Positions 7,571 through 16,747 of a stretch of 51,314 bases of DNA are shown here, piece after piece. The translations under genes and the position numbers were made by a program. Positions within the stretch are counted from its first letter, which is position 1; every line of letters starts with the position of its first letter. The stretch comes from Polaromonas sp. YR568. Lineage in GTDB: Bacteria > Pseudomonadota > Gammaproteobacteria > Burkholderiales > Burkholderiaceae_C. Where the stretch lies: contig CAMARI010000002.1 in NCBI GenBank assembly GCA_945860515.1, forward strand, positions 1 through 51,314. Reading direction: 5' to 3'. Below the pieces are notes generated by a model that was not told the DNA's origin, searched no databases, and was given only the letters and a program-made list of their open reading frames with translations.

Positions 7571-8332
7571 TCACTCAAACACAGCGCCTGCCCCTTGAAA
7601 ACGAGCCGGAAGACCGAGCAAATCGAGCATATTGCGGACCGTGCAGGCCGCCGTCGACGTGACAGGTATGCCCAGCATGTTTTGGGCCGCTTGCAGTGCT
7701 GGCAAGGAGGGCATTTGCACGCAGGCCGACAGCACCACCACATCTGCGTTGGCGACATTCAAGCGTTTGACATCGTTTAACAGTTGCATCGGGTCGCGCC
7801 GGCCCACCTCCAGGTTGTCGGGAATTTCAAAGCAAATGCGGTCAATCACCTCAATGCCTTCGTGTTCGATGTAATCGACCACCATCTGCGTCAGCGGCAG
7901 CATGTAGGGTGCCAACAATGAAATCTTTTTGGCACCCATGACTTTGAGGCCGTGAATCAGCGCACCCGCCGACGTCATGACCTTGGATGTTGCCCCCGCC
8001 TCGGCCACGGCGGCCGCCATGTCGCGCTCCACTTCGCGGTGAAAACCTGGGCCTTGGGCCATGATGGCCACCAGGCAGGCCGTGGAGATCACATCCACCC
8101 GGGCATCTGCCAGTTCGGCTGCACAGCGCTGGGTCTGGCTGTTCATGGCCTTGAGCTCTTCCGGCGTGACCTTGTGCATGCGCATACGGCTGGAGTGAAA
8201 GGTAAAGCGCTCCGGCGCCACCTGCTCGCGCAAGCGCAACATGGCGGGTATTTCAGTCTCCATGGTGGTGTTGGAGCTGGGCACCATCTGGCCTATGCGA
8301 ATGGGGCGAACGGGAGTAATGCTTGGGTTCAT
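7571..8332 (-). CDS. Maleate cis-trans isomerase-like protein (Asp/Glu racemase superfamily)
   Basis: The 253-residue protein matches the maleate isomerase/arylmalonate decarboxylase type of fold. The catalytic cysteines are Cys86 in STACLVAIMAQGPG and Cys204 in LSACVQMPSL. The N-terminal VPSSNTTMETEIP block typical of maleate isomerases is at 17-29. The family reaction is maleate to fumarate, used for example in nicotinate degradation. No other gene of such a pathway is in the window, so the true substrate is open. It starts 18 bases after hisD and should be co-transcribed with it. It is a visitor in the his operon, not a histidine-synthesis gene. Confidence 0.85.
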   Translation of the reverse strand: MNPSITPVRPIRIGQMVPSSNTTMETEIPAMLRLREQVAPERFTFHSSRMRMHKVTPEELKAMNSQTQRCAAELADARVDVISTACLVAIMAQGPGFHREVERDMAAAVAEAGATSKVMTSAGALIHGLKVMGAKKISLLAPYMLPLTQMVVDYIEHEGIEVIDRICFEIPDNLEVGRRDPMQLLNDVKRLNVANADVVVLSACVQMPSLPALQAAQNMLGIPVTSTAACTVRNMLDLLGLPARFQGAGAVFE

Positions 8333-8350
8333 CTGATGGTTTCCTGGCTG

Positions 8351-9667
8351 CTATCGCAGGCGCATCTCGGCGGCGCGTGCATGCGCCTGCAAACCCTCGC
8401 CGTAGGCCAATTCAGCCGCAATCTTGCCGAGCACCTGCGCGCCCTGCTCGCTGACTTCAATGATGCTGCTGCGTTTTTGAAAATCGTACACGCCCAATGG
8501 GCTGGAAAAGCGGGCCGTGCCGCTGGTCGGCAGCACGTGGTTGGGGCCGGCGCAATAGTCGCCAAGACTTTCGCTGGTGTAAGCACCCAGGAAAATGGCA
8601 CCTGCATGTTTGAGCAGTGGCTCCCACTGATGCGGGTCTCGGCTTGAGACTTCCAGGTGCTCTGGCGCGATGCGGTTGCTGATATCGCAGGCTTCGTTCA
8701 TGCTGCGCGTCAAGATCAAAGCGCCGCGATCGGTCAGTGACTTGGCAATGATGGCGGCTCTGGGCATGGTGGGCAACAGACGGTTGATGGCTTCTTGCAC
8801 GGCATCAATATAGGCCGCATCGGGGCACAGCAAAATGCTTTGCGCCAGCTCGTCGTGCTCGGCCTGGCTGAACAGGTCCATCGCCACCCAGTCGGCAGGT
8901 GTGGTGCCGTCGGCCAGTACCAATATTTCGGACGGCCCGGCAATCATGTCGATGCCGACCATGCCAAACACGCGTTTTTTGGCGCTGGCGACATAGGCAT
9001 TGCCAGGGCCAGTGATTTTGTCGACCTTGGGCACGGTGGACGTGCCGTAAGCCAATGCAGCGACTGCTTGCGCGCCACCGATGGTGAAGGCGCGGGTGAC
9101 GCCAGCAATGTAAGCGGCGGCTAAAACCAGTGCGTTTTTTTCACCTTTTGGGGTGGGCACCACCATGATGATTTCGCCCACGCCAGCCACGTGTGCCGGG
9201 ATCGCATTCATCAACACCGATGAAGGATAGGCGGCCTTGCCGCCCGGCACGTAAATACCGACGCGGTCAAGCGGCGTGACTTTTTGGCCAAGCAGCGTTC
9301 CGTCTTCGTCGCGGTAGCTCCAGCTTTCGCCGTTGGCTTTCTTTTGTGCCTCATGGTAGCTGCGCACACGCTTGGAGGCGGCAACGAGTGCCTCGCGCTG
9401 GGCAGCGGGAATCGCCTCGAACGCCGCTTTGAGTTCGGCTTGGGTCAATTCAAGCGCACTCATCGATGGGACATCCAGCCCATCAAAACGCGCGGTGTAG
9501 TCAAGCACCGCCGCATCGCCGCGCATTTGTACGTCGGCCAAAATATCGGCCACCCGCTGCTCAATGGCCGCATCAGTGTCAGCAGACCAATGCAAACGCG
9601 CCTGAAATTCACGCTCAAACGTGCTTGAAGCCGTTGAAATTCGGGCGGGAGAAGCTATCAAAGTCAT
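8351..9667 (-). CDS. hisD: Histidinol dehydrogenase HisD
   Basis: HisD oxidises histidinol to histidine in two NAD-dependent steps. The 438-residue protein shows the conserved blocks [30 protein letters not shown], and [10 protein letters not shown], the zinc-site SQAEHDE, and the C-terminal [10 protein letters not shown]. Length is standard. It follows hisG by nine bases. Downstream, instead of the usual hisC, come the maleate-isomerase-like gene and the toxin-antitoxin pair. Confidence 0.97.
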   Translation of the reverse strand: MTLIASPARISTASSTFEREFQARLHWSADTDAAIEQRVADILADVQMRGDAAVLDYTARFDGLDVPSMSALELTQAELKAAFEAIPAAQREALVAASKRVRSYHEAQKKANGESWSYRDEDGTLLGQKVTPLDRVGIYVPGGKAAYPSSVLMNAIPAHVAGVGEIIMVVPTPKGEKNALVLAAAYIAGVTRAFTIGGAQAVAALAYGTSTVPKVDKITGPGNAYVASAKKRVFGMVGIDMIAGPSEILVLADGTTPADWVAMDLFSQAEHDELAQSILLCPDAAYIDAVQEAINRLLPTMPRAAIIAKSLTDRGALILTRSMNEACDISNRIAPEHLEVSSRDPHQWEPLLKHAGAIFLGAYTSESLGDYCAGPNHVLPTSGTARFSSPLGVYDFQKRSSIIEVSEQGAQVLGKIAAELAYGEGLQAHARAAEMRLR

Positions 9668-9676
9668 AGCTTTTGT

Positions 9677-10321
9677 TCAATCTTCTTGTTTAACAGCCAA
9701 AGCAAACGCATCCATGATCTTGCGAATTGGCGCCTGCTTTAACTTCAATGCAGTCTGGTTGACGACCAGGTGCGAACTGATGTCCATGATGCGTTCGACT
9801 TCTACCAGATGATTGGCCTTCAGGGTGTTGCCGGTCGATACCAGATCCACAATCGCGTCTGCCAGCCCGGTCAGCGGGGCCAGCTCCATGCTGCCGTAAA
9901 GTTTGATCAGGTCAACGTGCACGCCCTTCGATGCAAAAAAGTCGCGCGCTATCGCCACATATTTGGTCGCGACGGTCATGCGTGAACCCTGCTTCATGGC
10001 AGCCGCGTAGTCAAAACTTTTTCGTACTGCCACACTGATGCGGCACTTGGCGATCTGCAAATCGAGGGGTTGGTACAAGCCCTGTGTCCCCGATTCCAGC
10101 AGTGTGTCCTTGCCCACCACACCCATGTCTGCGCCGCCATACTGCACATAGGTAGGCACATCGGTGGCGCGCACCAGCAGCACACGCACGTCGGGCTGGT
10201 TGGTGCTAAGGATCAGTTTGCGTGATTTGTCCGGGTCGTCCAGCACGTCAATGCCTGCGCTTTTGAGCAAGGGCAGGATGTCGTCAAAAATTCGACCTTT
10301 GGACAGCGCAATCGTGATCAT
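9677..10321 (-). CDS. hisG: ATP phosphoribosyltransferase catalytic subunit HisG (short form)
   Basis: HisG joins ATP and PRPP in the committed step of histidine synthesis and is the target of histidine feedback. At 214 residues it is the short form, which lacks the C-terminal regulatory domain and works with HisZ. Visible motifs are SKGRIFDD (7-14) and the PRPP loop [16 protein letters not shown] (about 155-170). No hisZ is in this window. It overlaps murA by four bases, so histidine and peptidoglycan precursor genes are translationally linked, a common Burkholderiales arrangement. Confidence 0.96.
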   Translation of the reverse strand: MITIALSKGRIFDDILPLLKSAGIDVLDDPDKSRKLILSTNQPDVRVLLVRATDVPTYVQYGGADMGVVGKDTLLESGTQGLYQPLDLQIAKCRISVAVRKSFDYAAAMKQGSRMTVATKYVAIARDFFASKGVHVDLIKLYGSMELAPLTGLADAIVDLVSTGNTLKANHLVEVERIMDISSHLVVNQTALKLKQAPIRKIMDAFALAVKQED

Positions 10322-11592
10322 TTCTTCAGCCTCTCGATGTCAGCGCCAATCCCGCGCAGCTTGGCTTCCATCTGGTCATAGCCCCGGTCCAGATGGTAGA
10401 TGCGGTCAATCAGGGTTTCACCATCGGCAACCAAGCCCGCAATCACCAAGCTGGCCGATGCGCGCAAGTCCGTCGCCATCACCGCCGCACCGGACAGTTT
10501 GGCAACACCTTCCATCACGGCGACTTTGCCTTCAATTTGGATTTTGGCACCCAGGCGCACCATTTCATTGACGTGCATGAAACGGTTTTCAAATATGGTT
10601 TCGGTCACTGTCGCCGCACCATGCGACACCGCGTTGAGCGCCATGAACTGGGCTTGCATGTCGGTTGCAAAGCCCGGGTATTCGGTGGTGCGAAACGACT
10701 GGGCTTTCAATCGGCCCTGCGACTGGATACGCATGGCGCCTGCCATCGCGGTCACTGTTGCACCGGCTTCACGCAGCTTGTCGACCAGCGCATCTTGATG
10801 GTCTGCACGGCCGTGCAGCAGCGTCACGTCACCACCTGTAGCGGCTACGGCACACAAGAACGTGCCGGTCTCAATCCGGTCAGCCACCACCTGGTGGGTG
10901 CAACCGTGCAGGCGTTCGACGCCTTGAATGCGAATACGGCGTGTGCCGTGGCCCTCAATTTTTGCGCCCATCTTGATGAGCATTTCAGCCAAGTCACCAA
11001 TCTCGGGTTCTTGCGCGGCGTTTTCCAAGATGGTTTCGCCTTCGGCCAGGCTGGCTGCCATCAAGAAGTTTTCAGTCCCCGTGACTGTCACCATGTCGGT
11101 GGTGATGCTGCAGCCCTTCAGGCGCGTTCTGCCCTTGGGCAGTTTGGCAATCATGTAGCCGTGTTCGACCACAATCTCAGCGCCCATGGCCTGCATGCCT
11201 TTGATGTGCTGGTCGACGGGCCGCGAGCCAATCGCGCAGCCGCCGGGCAGCGACACGGTGGCCTCGCCAAAGCGCGCCAGCAGCGGGCCCAGGGCCAGCA
11301 CCGAGGCGCGCATGGTTTTCACCAATTCGTAGGGTGCTTCTGGGGACGTCAAAGCGCCCGCATTGATGCTGACGGTGCTTGGCACGTCTTTGTTGCGTTC
11401 TGCGGTCACACCCATGTTGCGGATCAGCTTGAGCATGGTGGACACGTCCTGCAGACCTGGCACGTTTTCCAAGGTGACCGTGTCAGCCGTCAACAGGGCC
11501 GCGCACAGCTCTGGCAGCGCCGCGTTTTTAGCGCCCGAAATGGTGACCGTGCCGTTGAGCGTCTTGCCGCCCTTGATGAGTAACTTGTCCAT
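10318..11592 (-). CDS. murA: UDP-N-acetylglucosamine 1-carboxyvinyltransferase MurA
   Basis: MurA transfers enolpyruvate from PEP to UDP-GlcNAc, the first committed step of peptidoglycan synthesis. The 424-residue protein has the substrate Lys/Asn pair in GAKNA (22-23) and the catalytic Cys119 in [11 protein letters not shown]. The presence of Cys rather than Asp at that site predicts fosfomycin sensitivity of the enzyme. It starts three bases after bolA ends and overlaps hisG by four bases. Confidence 0.97.
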   Translation of the reverse strand: MDKLLIKGGKTLNGTVTISGAKNAALPELCAALLTADTVTLENVPGLQDVSTMLKLIRNMGVTAERNKDVPSTVSINAGALTSPEAPYELVKTMRASVLALGPLLARFGEATVSLPGGCAIGSRPVDQHIKGMQAMGAEIVVEHGYMIAKLPKGRTRLKGCSITTDMVTVTGTENFLMAASLAEGETILENAAQEPEIGDLAEMLIKMGAKIEGHGTRRIRIQGVERLHGCTHQVVADRIETGTFLCAVAATGGDVTLLHGRADHQDALVDKLREAGATVTAMAGAMRIQSQGRLKAQSFRTTEYPGFATDMQAQFMALNAVSHGAATVTETIFENRFMHVNEMVRLGAKIQIEGKVAVMEGVAKLSGAAVMATDLRASASLVIAGLVADGETLIDRIYHLDRGYDQMEAKLRGIGADIERLKK

Positions 11593-11595
11593 GAT

Positions 11596-11841
11596 TCAGT
11601 TGTCGGGGTTACGGGCCCACTCAGCGGGGGTCAAGGTTTTCATCGACAGGGCATGCACCTCGTTGGTCTGGATACGGCCGCCCAAGGTGGCGTAGACTTT
11701 TTGGTGGCGCTGAATCATGCGCTGGCCTTCAAAGCTGCTGGACACAATAGTGGCATACCAGTGTTGGCCGTCGCCCGACAGCTCAATATGCTCGCACGGC
11801 AGGCCACTGGCGATGATGGATTGGAGTTCTTCGCTGGTCAT
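11596..11841 (-). CDS. ibaG: BolA/IbaG-family protein
   Basis: BolA-family proteins bind monothiol glutaredoxins and [2Fe-2S] clusters and act in iron-sulfur handling. The 81-residue protein has the FEGQRMIQRHQKVYATLGG segment containing the invariant BolA His, and ends with a short acidic tail. Its size and its place next to murA fit IbaG (YrbA), which in E. coli also lies beside murA and the mla genes. It starts four bases after the ABC permease stop. Confidence 0.9.
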   Translation of the reverse strand: MTSEELQSIIASGLPCEHIELSGDGQHWYATIVSSSFEGQRMIQRHQKVYATLGGRIQTNEVHALSMKTLTPAEWARNPDN

Positions 11842-11845
11842 ATGT

Positions 11846-12601
11846 TTAGTGTCTTATTTTGTAGCCCGTGCGCAGCATGTTGACGGCGATACCGCTGACA
11901 ATCACCAAGGCAGTCGAGACGATGCCCAGGCTGAGCCAAGGCGACACATCGCTGACACCGAAAAAACCATATCTAAAACCGTCAATCAGGTAGAAAAACG
12001 GGTTCAAGTGGCTGACGGTTTGCCAAAACGGCGGCAGTGAATGAATCGAATAAAAAACGCCGCTTAAAAACGTCATTGGCATGATGACGAAGTTTTGAAA
12101 CGCCGCCATCTGGTCGAATTTATCCGACCACAAGCCGGCAATCACGCCCAGCGCACCCAGCATGGAGGCGCCCAGCAAGGCAAACAGCACGATCCACAAC
12201 GGGTGAGCAAAGTCAGGCCGACCAAAGTAAGCCGTCACGACAAATACGCCGGTACCCACCAGCAAACCACGCGCAACAGCAGCGCCCACATAGGCAAAAA
12301 ACCAGTGCCAGTGCGACAGCGGTGTGAGTAGCACAAACACCAGGCTGCCCATGATTTTGCTTTGAATCAGTGACGATGAACTGTTGGCAAAAGCGTTTTG
12401 CAGCACGCTCATCATCACCAAGCCCGGCACCAAAAAGGCGGTGTAGTTGAGCGTACCGTACACCTTGACTTGGCCCTCCAGCACATGGCCAAAAATCAGC
12501 ATGTACATGACGGCTGTCAGTACCGGGGCACCCACGGTTTGAAAGCCCACTTTCCAGAAACGCAAGGTTTCCTTGTAGAGCAGCGTTTGCCAACCGGTCA
12601 T
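11846..12601 (-). CDS. ABC-2 type transporter permease
   Basis: This is the 251-residue membrane component of an ABC exporter. It has about six hydrophobic segments, at roughly 22-42, 55-75, 103-130, 135-160, 168-190 and 222-243. The ABC-2 signature region FLSGVFYSIHSLPPFWQ lies at about 180-196. It overlaps the ATPase gene by four bases, so the two form one exporter. Homologous pairs (YadGH type) sit between the mla genes and bolA in many beta- and gammaproteobacteria. The substrate is not known. Confidence 0.9.
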   Translation of the reverse strand: MTGWQTLLYKETLRFWKVGFQTVGAPVLTAVMYMLIFGHVLEGQVKVYGTLNYTAFLVPGLVMMSVLQNAFANSSSSLIQSKIMGSLVFVLLTPLSHWHWFFAYVGAAVARGLLVGTGVFVVTAYFGRPDFAHPLWIVLFALLGASMLGALGVIAGLWSDKFDQMAAFQNFVIMPMTFLSGVFYSIHSLPPFWQTVSHLNPFFYLIDGFRYGFFGVSDVSPWLSLGIVSTALVIVSGIAVNMLRTGYKIRH

Positions 12602-13536
12602 GCTTTGAGCCCCGCTTGTCCAGATTTACCAGACATGACATCAAGGAACACGTCTTCCAGATCAGCTTTTCGTATCTCAACGTCTTCAGCCACCAGTCCA
12701 GCCTGGCGAATCGCCGCCAGATACTGCTCGATTTCATTCGCATTGTGGGCCGGGAACTGCACAATGCGGCCGGTAATGCGGGCCTTTTCCGCCAGCGCCT
12801 GCGGCAATTGGCTGTCAATCTTGAAGCGCAGCACGTTGGAGGAAGCGGCTTTGAGCAGTTCAGATGTTTGCGCCAGCGCCACAACCTTGCCCTGTTTAAG
12901 CATCGCAATTCGGCTACACAGCGCCTCGGCTTCTTCCAAATAGTGCGTGGTGAGCAGCACAGTACTGCCCTGCTTGTTGAGTTTGGCGATGAACTGCCAC
13001 AGCGTTTGGCGCAGTTCGACATCGACACCGGCCGTCGGTTCGTCAAGCACAATGACTTTGGGTTTGTGAACCAGGGCCTGCGCCACCAGAACGCGGCGCT
13101 TCATCCCCCCAGACAGCTGGCGCATGTTGGCACTGGCCTTGTCCGCCAGGCCAAGACTGGACAGCAGCTCGTCTATCCAGTCATCATTGCTTTTAACGCC
13201 GAAGTAGCCGGATTGAATGCGCAAGGCTTCGCGAACGCTGAAAAACGGGTCAAACACCAGCTCTTGCGGCACCACACCCAAAGTGCGGCGGGCGGCAGCG
13301 TAGTCGGACAGAACATCGTGGCCGTGCACTGTCACGTTGCCACTGCTGGCCCGCGACAAACCCGCCAGAATGCTGATAAGAGAGGTTTTACCTGCGCCAT
13401 TGGGCCCGAGCAGGCCGAAGAATTCGCCCTGATGGATGTCAAAGCTCACGTCGTCCAGTGCTTTGACGGCTGGACCTGATTGACCGCGTTTGCTTTGGTA
13501 GGTTTTAGAAACTGATGTGAAGGAGATAGCTGGCAT
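12598..13536 (-). CDS. ABC transporter ATP-binding protein
   Basis: This 312-residue ATPase partners the ABC-2 permease encoded directly downstream. Walker A GPNGAGKTS lies at 44-52. The signature LSGGMKRR, Walker B VIVLDEPTAGVD and the switch His in LLTTHYLEEAE follow in order. The last 90 residues form the extra domain usual in this exporter class. The gene is separated from mlaB by 82 bases that contain a bulged hairpin, so it may be read from mla read-through or a separate promoter. Confidence 0.93.
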   Translation of the reverse strand: MPAISFTSVSKTYQSKRGQSGPAVKALDDVSFDIHQGEFFGLLGPNGAGKTSLISILAGLSRASSGNVTVHGHDVLSDYAAARRTLGVVPQELVFDPFFSVREALRIQSGYFGVKSNDDWIDELLSSLGLADKASANMRQLSGGMKRRVLVAQALVHKPKVIVLDEPTAGVDVELRQTLWQFIAKLNKQGSTVLLTTHYLEEAEALCSRIAMLKQGKVVALAQTSELLKAASSNVLRFKIDSQLPQALAEKARITGRIVQFPAHNANEIEQYLAAIRQAGLVAEDVEIRKADLEDVFLDVMSGKSGQAGLKA

Positions 13537-13577
13537 GAACCCACCATTTTAGGGGGTTAGACGGTCAGGGGCACTGC

Positions 13578-13606
13578 GCTTGCAATATGGCCCAAGGGCT
13601 GCAAGC
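13578..13606. other. Bulged hairpin between mlaB and the ABC exporter
   Basis: GCTTGCA (13578-13584) pairs with TGCAAGC (13600-13606), and inside it GCCC pairs with GGGC. There is no T-run on the minus-strand 3' side, so it is not a standard intrinsic terminator. It could tune read-through or protect the mla mRNA end. Confidence 0.3.
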
Positions 13607-13618
13607 TTATCAACGACT

Positions 13619-13888
13619 TCAAGCGGAAGAACTAAGCAGCTCGGCCACACCATACAAGCTCGCCAGTTGGCTTAGCCGGGCAGGCAACCCCTGAACTGAA
13701 AAGGTCTTGCCAGCAGCCATGGCCTCGCGTCTGCATGCCAGCATGACCGCCAGGGCCGATGAATCAAATCGTGTCAAAGCGGTGGCATCGAGCACCACGG
13801 CAGTGCCCTCTGACATCACACGTGCTTTCAGGCCGTGCGCTGTTTCCAGCGCTTGATCATGGCTAACAACTGATGGCAACGTCAACAC
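13619..13888 (-). CDS. mlaB: MlaB, STAS-domain subunit of the Mla ABC transporter
   Basis: MlaB is a small STAS protein that binds MlaF and is needed for activity of the MlaFEDB complex. The 89-residue protein has the STAS core VVLDATALTRFDSSALAVML (about 31-50). It opens with a GTG codon; an AGAGGA ribosome site six to seven bases upstream supports that start. It follows mlaC by 10 bases and is the last mla gene. Confidence 0.88.
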   Translation of the reverse strand: MLTLPSVVSHDQALETAHGLKARVMSEGTAVVLDATALTRFDSSALAVMLACRREAMAAGKTFSVQGLPARLSQLASLYGVAELLSSSA

Positions 13889-13898
13889 CGTCTTCCTC

Positions 13899-14528
13899 TC
13901 AGGATTTCTTGGCGCTGTTGGTCTTGTTTCGCTCGGACAGCGAGATGATCAGGCCATCGATCCCCTTGGCATTGATTTCCTGAGAAAACTGGGTGCGGTA
14001 GGTTTCAACCAGCCATACGCCGAGCACGTTCAGGTCATAAATCTTCCAGCCGGTAGATGTTTTTTCCAGGCGATAGTCGAGTTGGATGGCGTCACCCCGA
14101 CCCAGCACTTCGGTGCGCACCACCACCTCGGTATCTGCAGCCGCCGCACGCAGGGGCTTGACATTGATGGTCTGGTCTTTAACTTGGGCCAGTGCGCCGG
14201 AATAGGTACGGACCAAAAGGGTTTTGAACTCATCCTGCAATTTCTTTTGCTGCTCGGGCGTGGCCTGACGCCAACTGCGGCCCACAGCCGATGCCGTCAT
14301 GCGGGTGAAATTGACGTTGGGCATGATCTGGCTGTCTACCAGCGACATGAGTTTGGTCATGTCGCCTGCCTGCACAGATTTGTCAGACTTGACGTTGTCG
14401 AGCACTTCAGATGCCAACCGCTTGATCAGGCCGTCAGGAGATTCATCAGCGGCGCGAGCAACGGGAGCCGCCAGCAGCATGGCCGTCATGAACAGGGAAG
14501 CAAGTTGCAGGGCAGTTCTACGTAGCAT
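13899..14528 (-). CDS. mlaC: MlaC, periplasmic phospholipid carrier
   Basis: MlaC ferries phospholipid between the outer-membrane MlaA complex and the inner-membrane MlaFEDB complex. The 209-residue protein has a signal peptide with a hydrophobic core at about 8-22 and an AlaXAla cleavage site near ARA-A (25-28). The mature part matches the MlaC/Ttg2D type with a VGRSWRQATPEQQKKL region. It lies 79 bases after mlaA and 10 before mlaB. Confidence 0.92.
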   Translation of the reverse strand: MLRRTALQLASLFMTAMLLAAPVARAADESPDGLIKRLASEVLDNVKSDKSVQAGDMTKLMSLVDSQIMPNVNFTRMTASAVGRSWRQATPEQQKKLQDEFKTLLVRTYSGALAQVKDQTINVKPLRAAAADTEVVVRTEVLGRGDAIQLDYRLEKTSTGWKIYDLNVLGVWLVETYRTQFSQEINAKGIDGLIISLSERNKTNSAKKS

Positions 14529-14607
14529 GTTGGGCTTTCAAAAATGGGCTTTGTGCCTGTATAACGCGGCTAAGCGCCCGACGTGTACTTGCCAGACTTT
14601 TTTTCTT

Positions 14608-15381
14608 TTATTTGGCCGCAGGGCTGGTCGCGGAGGCGGGCAGATCGTAACGCTCCTCCTTCGACGGGGTATCTTGAGGCTGAGTGTTACGGCCAATCGA
14701 GTTGGCGCGACGCTGCAAATATAAATCGCGGGTAAAAGTGTATTTGTCCAGGGATGCCTCCTCAAGCACGGTTTCGGTACCTAAATATTCAACGCGTTTG
14801 TCCACCACGCGCAGGCTCATCAGAGAGTTGCGGACTGGCACGTTTTTGACATTATTCGCGATATCCGCACCCGAATCGACCACCATTCCGACAGAGTCTC
14901 GTACCGACGAAGGCCCAAAAAACGGTAGCACGACATAGGCACCGGACTTCACTCCCCAATAACCCAGCGTTTGACCAAAGTCCTGTTTGTTTCTGGCCAA
15001 ACGCATTTCTGTGCCGATATCGAGCACGCCAGCGAAACCAAAAATACTGTTGAAAGCCACCCTCATACCAGTTTCCAGCGTTTCTTTTGGCTTGAGCTGC
15101 AAAGCATTGTTAACCACCGACCAGACATCGGCGATGTTGCTTAAGAAGTTGTGGACCCCTGTGCGCACCGGAGAAGGCGTGACATCCGTGTAGGCCGTTG
15201 CCACGGGAAGGAAGATGGCTCGGTCCAGTCCGTCGTTCAAATTGAAAACTGTTCGGTTAAACGGCTCCAGCGGGTCTGCCGGGTTGGCATTGGGACCTGT
15301 GGCGCAGCCTTGCGCTAGCGCGACAAACAGGCCAAGCGCACCGATTCGCAATACGCGAATCGTCAGATGAAATGAGTTCAT
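14608..15381 (-). CDS. mlaA: MlaA, outer-membrane phospholipid-removal lipoprotein
   Basis: MlaA (VacJ) sits in the outer membrane with porins and removes misplaced phospholipids from the outer leaflet. The 257-residue protein has a lipoprotein signal with the lipid-accepting Cys in AQGCATG (about residue 26). The conserved DPLEPFNRTVFNLND motif follows, then the GVKSGAYVVLPFFGPSSVRD block. The gene lies inside the mla operon, between mlaD (four-base overlap) and mlaC; in E. coli mlaA is a separate locus. Confidence 0.94.
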   Translation of the reverse strand: MNSFHLTIRVLRIGALGLFVALAQGCATGPNANPADPLEPFNRTVFNLNDGLDRAIFLPVATAYTDVTPSPVRTGVHNFLSNIADVWSVVNNALQLKPKETLETGMRVAFNSIFGFAGVLDIGTEMRLARNKQDFGQTLGYWGVKSGAYVVLPFFGPSSVRDSVGMVVDSGADIANNVKNVPVRNSLMSLRVVDKRVEYLGTETVLEEASLDKYTFTRDLYLQRRANSIGRNTQPQDTPSKEERYDLPASATSPAAK

Positions 15382-15890
15382 TTTTTGTTGTTGCTCCCTG
15401 ATGCTGATGCTGATGCTGGTGCTGCTGGCGTGCTGCTGTCGGCAGCTTTGCTGTACAAAAATTGGCTGATCAGGGTTTCCAGCACCACGGCGGACTGGGT
15501 TTGTTTGATGACATCACCAGCAGCCATGTTTTTATCGCTGGCGCCTGCTTCGATGCCAATGTATTGCTCACCCAGCAAACCGCTGGTCAGAATTTTGAGG
15601 GACGAATCTTTGGGGAAAACGTATTTGCTTTCCATGGCCAGGTTCACGCTGGCCTGGTAGGACTTGTCGTCAAAGCTGATGTTTTCAACCCGACCAATCA
15701 CCACGCCTGCGCTTTTGACGGCGGCGCGCGGCTTCAAACCACCGATATTGTCGAACTTGGCAGTGACTTTGTACGAGGTGTCAAAGTTCAGGCTCAGCAG
15801 ATTGGCCGACTTGAGGGCAAGAAACAAAATGGCTACCCCGCCAATCAGCACAAACAAGCCTACCCACAGATCCGTTTTTGAGCGTTGCAT
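15378..15890 (-). CDS. mlaD: MlaD, MCE-domain subunit of the Mla transporter
   Basis: MlaD is a membrane-anchored MCE protein that forms a hexameric lipid channel on MlaFE. The protein has an N-terminal membrane helix (LWVGLFVLIGGVAILFLAL, starting about residue 7), and an MCE domain from about residue 35 with GLKPRAAVKSAGVVIGRV. An Ala/Ser-rich tail follows. The ATG at 15890 gives 170 residues starting MQRSKTDLWVG, the family start; a TTG seven codons upstream is in frame but lacks support. It lies 65 bases after mlaE and overlaps mlaA by four bases. Confidence 0.93.
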   Translation of the reverse strand: MQRSKTDLWVGLFVLIGGVAILFLALKSANLLSLNFDTSYKVTAKFDNIGGLKPRAAVKSAGVVIGRVENISFDDKSYQASVNLAMESKYVFPKDSSLKILTSGLLGEQYIGIEAGASDKNMAAGDVIKQTQSAVVLETLISQFLYSKAADSSTPAAPASASASGSNNKK

Positions 15891-15955
15891 CGTTTTTTCT
15901 TTCAAATTCAATCTAGCGGGCCAGTTACGTTTTCACACATTTTCATGACTTGCAG

Positions 15956-16747
15956 CTAGATGCTGAACATCAGGGTGGTGAGCAAAAAATCCAGTCCCAG
16001 CACCGCCAGCGACGCCACGACAACCGTGCGGGTGGTGGCCCGGGACACCCCTTCTGGCGTAGGCTGCGCTTCAAAACCCTGGTAGAGCGCCACAAAAGTC
16101 ACCGTGACACCAAACACACAGCTTTTGACGATACCGTTGCCAACGTCACGCCACACGTCCACGCCGCCTTGCATCTGGCTCCAGAACGAGCCAGCGTCAA
16201 TGCCGATCATGAGGACGCCGACGATCCAGCCGCCGAGCACACCTACAGCACTGAATACGGCCGCCAGCAGCGGCATGGCAATGATGCCGCCCCAAAAGCG
16301 CGGTGCCAGAACACGGCGCACCGGGTCTACTGCCATCATTTCCATCGCCGACAATTGCTCACCCGCTTTCATCAGGCCAATTTCAGCCGTCAGGGCGGTA
16401 CCGGCACGGCCAGCAAACAGCAGCGCTGTGATCACCGGCCCCAATTCACGCACCAAACTGAGCGCCACCAGCAAACCCAGAGCCTCTGACGAGCCATAGC
16501 GCTGCAGCGTGTAGTAGCCCTGCAAGCCGAGCACAAAACCGACAAACAAGCCAGACACCGAAATGATGGCGAGCGAATAATTGCCCAAAAAGAATATCTG
16601 GTCACGCACCAGGCCAAAACGGCTAAGGACGGAGCCGCTAATGGCGAATAACCGCACGAAAAGGCGCGTTGCGTAGCCCAGATGGCCGAGTTGCTGGCGC
16701 GTAGCAAAGCCCAGCTTGGAAATCAAGTTTGATTTGGCTCGACTCAT
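15956..16747 (-). CDS. mlaE: MlaE, permease of the phospholipid ABC transporter
   Basis: MlaE is the membrane permease of MlaFEDB. The 263-residue protein shows several long hydrophobic segments and the MlaE-family motif [20 protein letters not shown], followed by [17 protein letters not shown]. The ATG at 16747 overlaps the mlaF stop by one base (TGATG); a TTG one codon earlier is also possible. An N-terminal amphipathic stretch precedes the first span. Confidence 0.94.
   Translation of the reverse strand: MSRAKSNLISKLGFATRQQLGHLGYATRLFVRLFAISGSVLSRFGLVRDQIFFLGNYSLAIISVSGLFVGFVLGLQGYYTLQRYGSSEALGLLVALSLVRELGPVITALLFAGRAGTALTAEIGLMKAGEQLSAMEMMAVDPVRRVLAPRFWGGIIAMPLLAAVFSAVGVLGGWIVGVLMIGIDAGSFWSQMQGGVDVWRDVGNGIVKSCVFGVTVTFVALYQGFEAQPTPEGVSRATTRTVVVASLAVLGLDFLLTTLMFSI

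Noticed and set aside
10393-11583. Long open frame on the plus strand opposite murA (396 codons)
   Set aside because: It is the antisense shadow of a GC-rich, strongly conserved gene; the translation is low in hydrophobic order, His/Gln rich and matches no family.
12616-13479. Open frame of 287 codons opposite the ABC ATPase gene
   Set aside because: Antisense to a protein with all ABC motifs in order; no recognisable features of its own.
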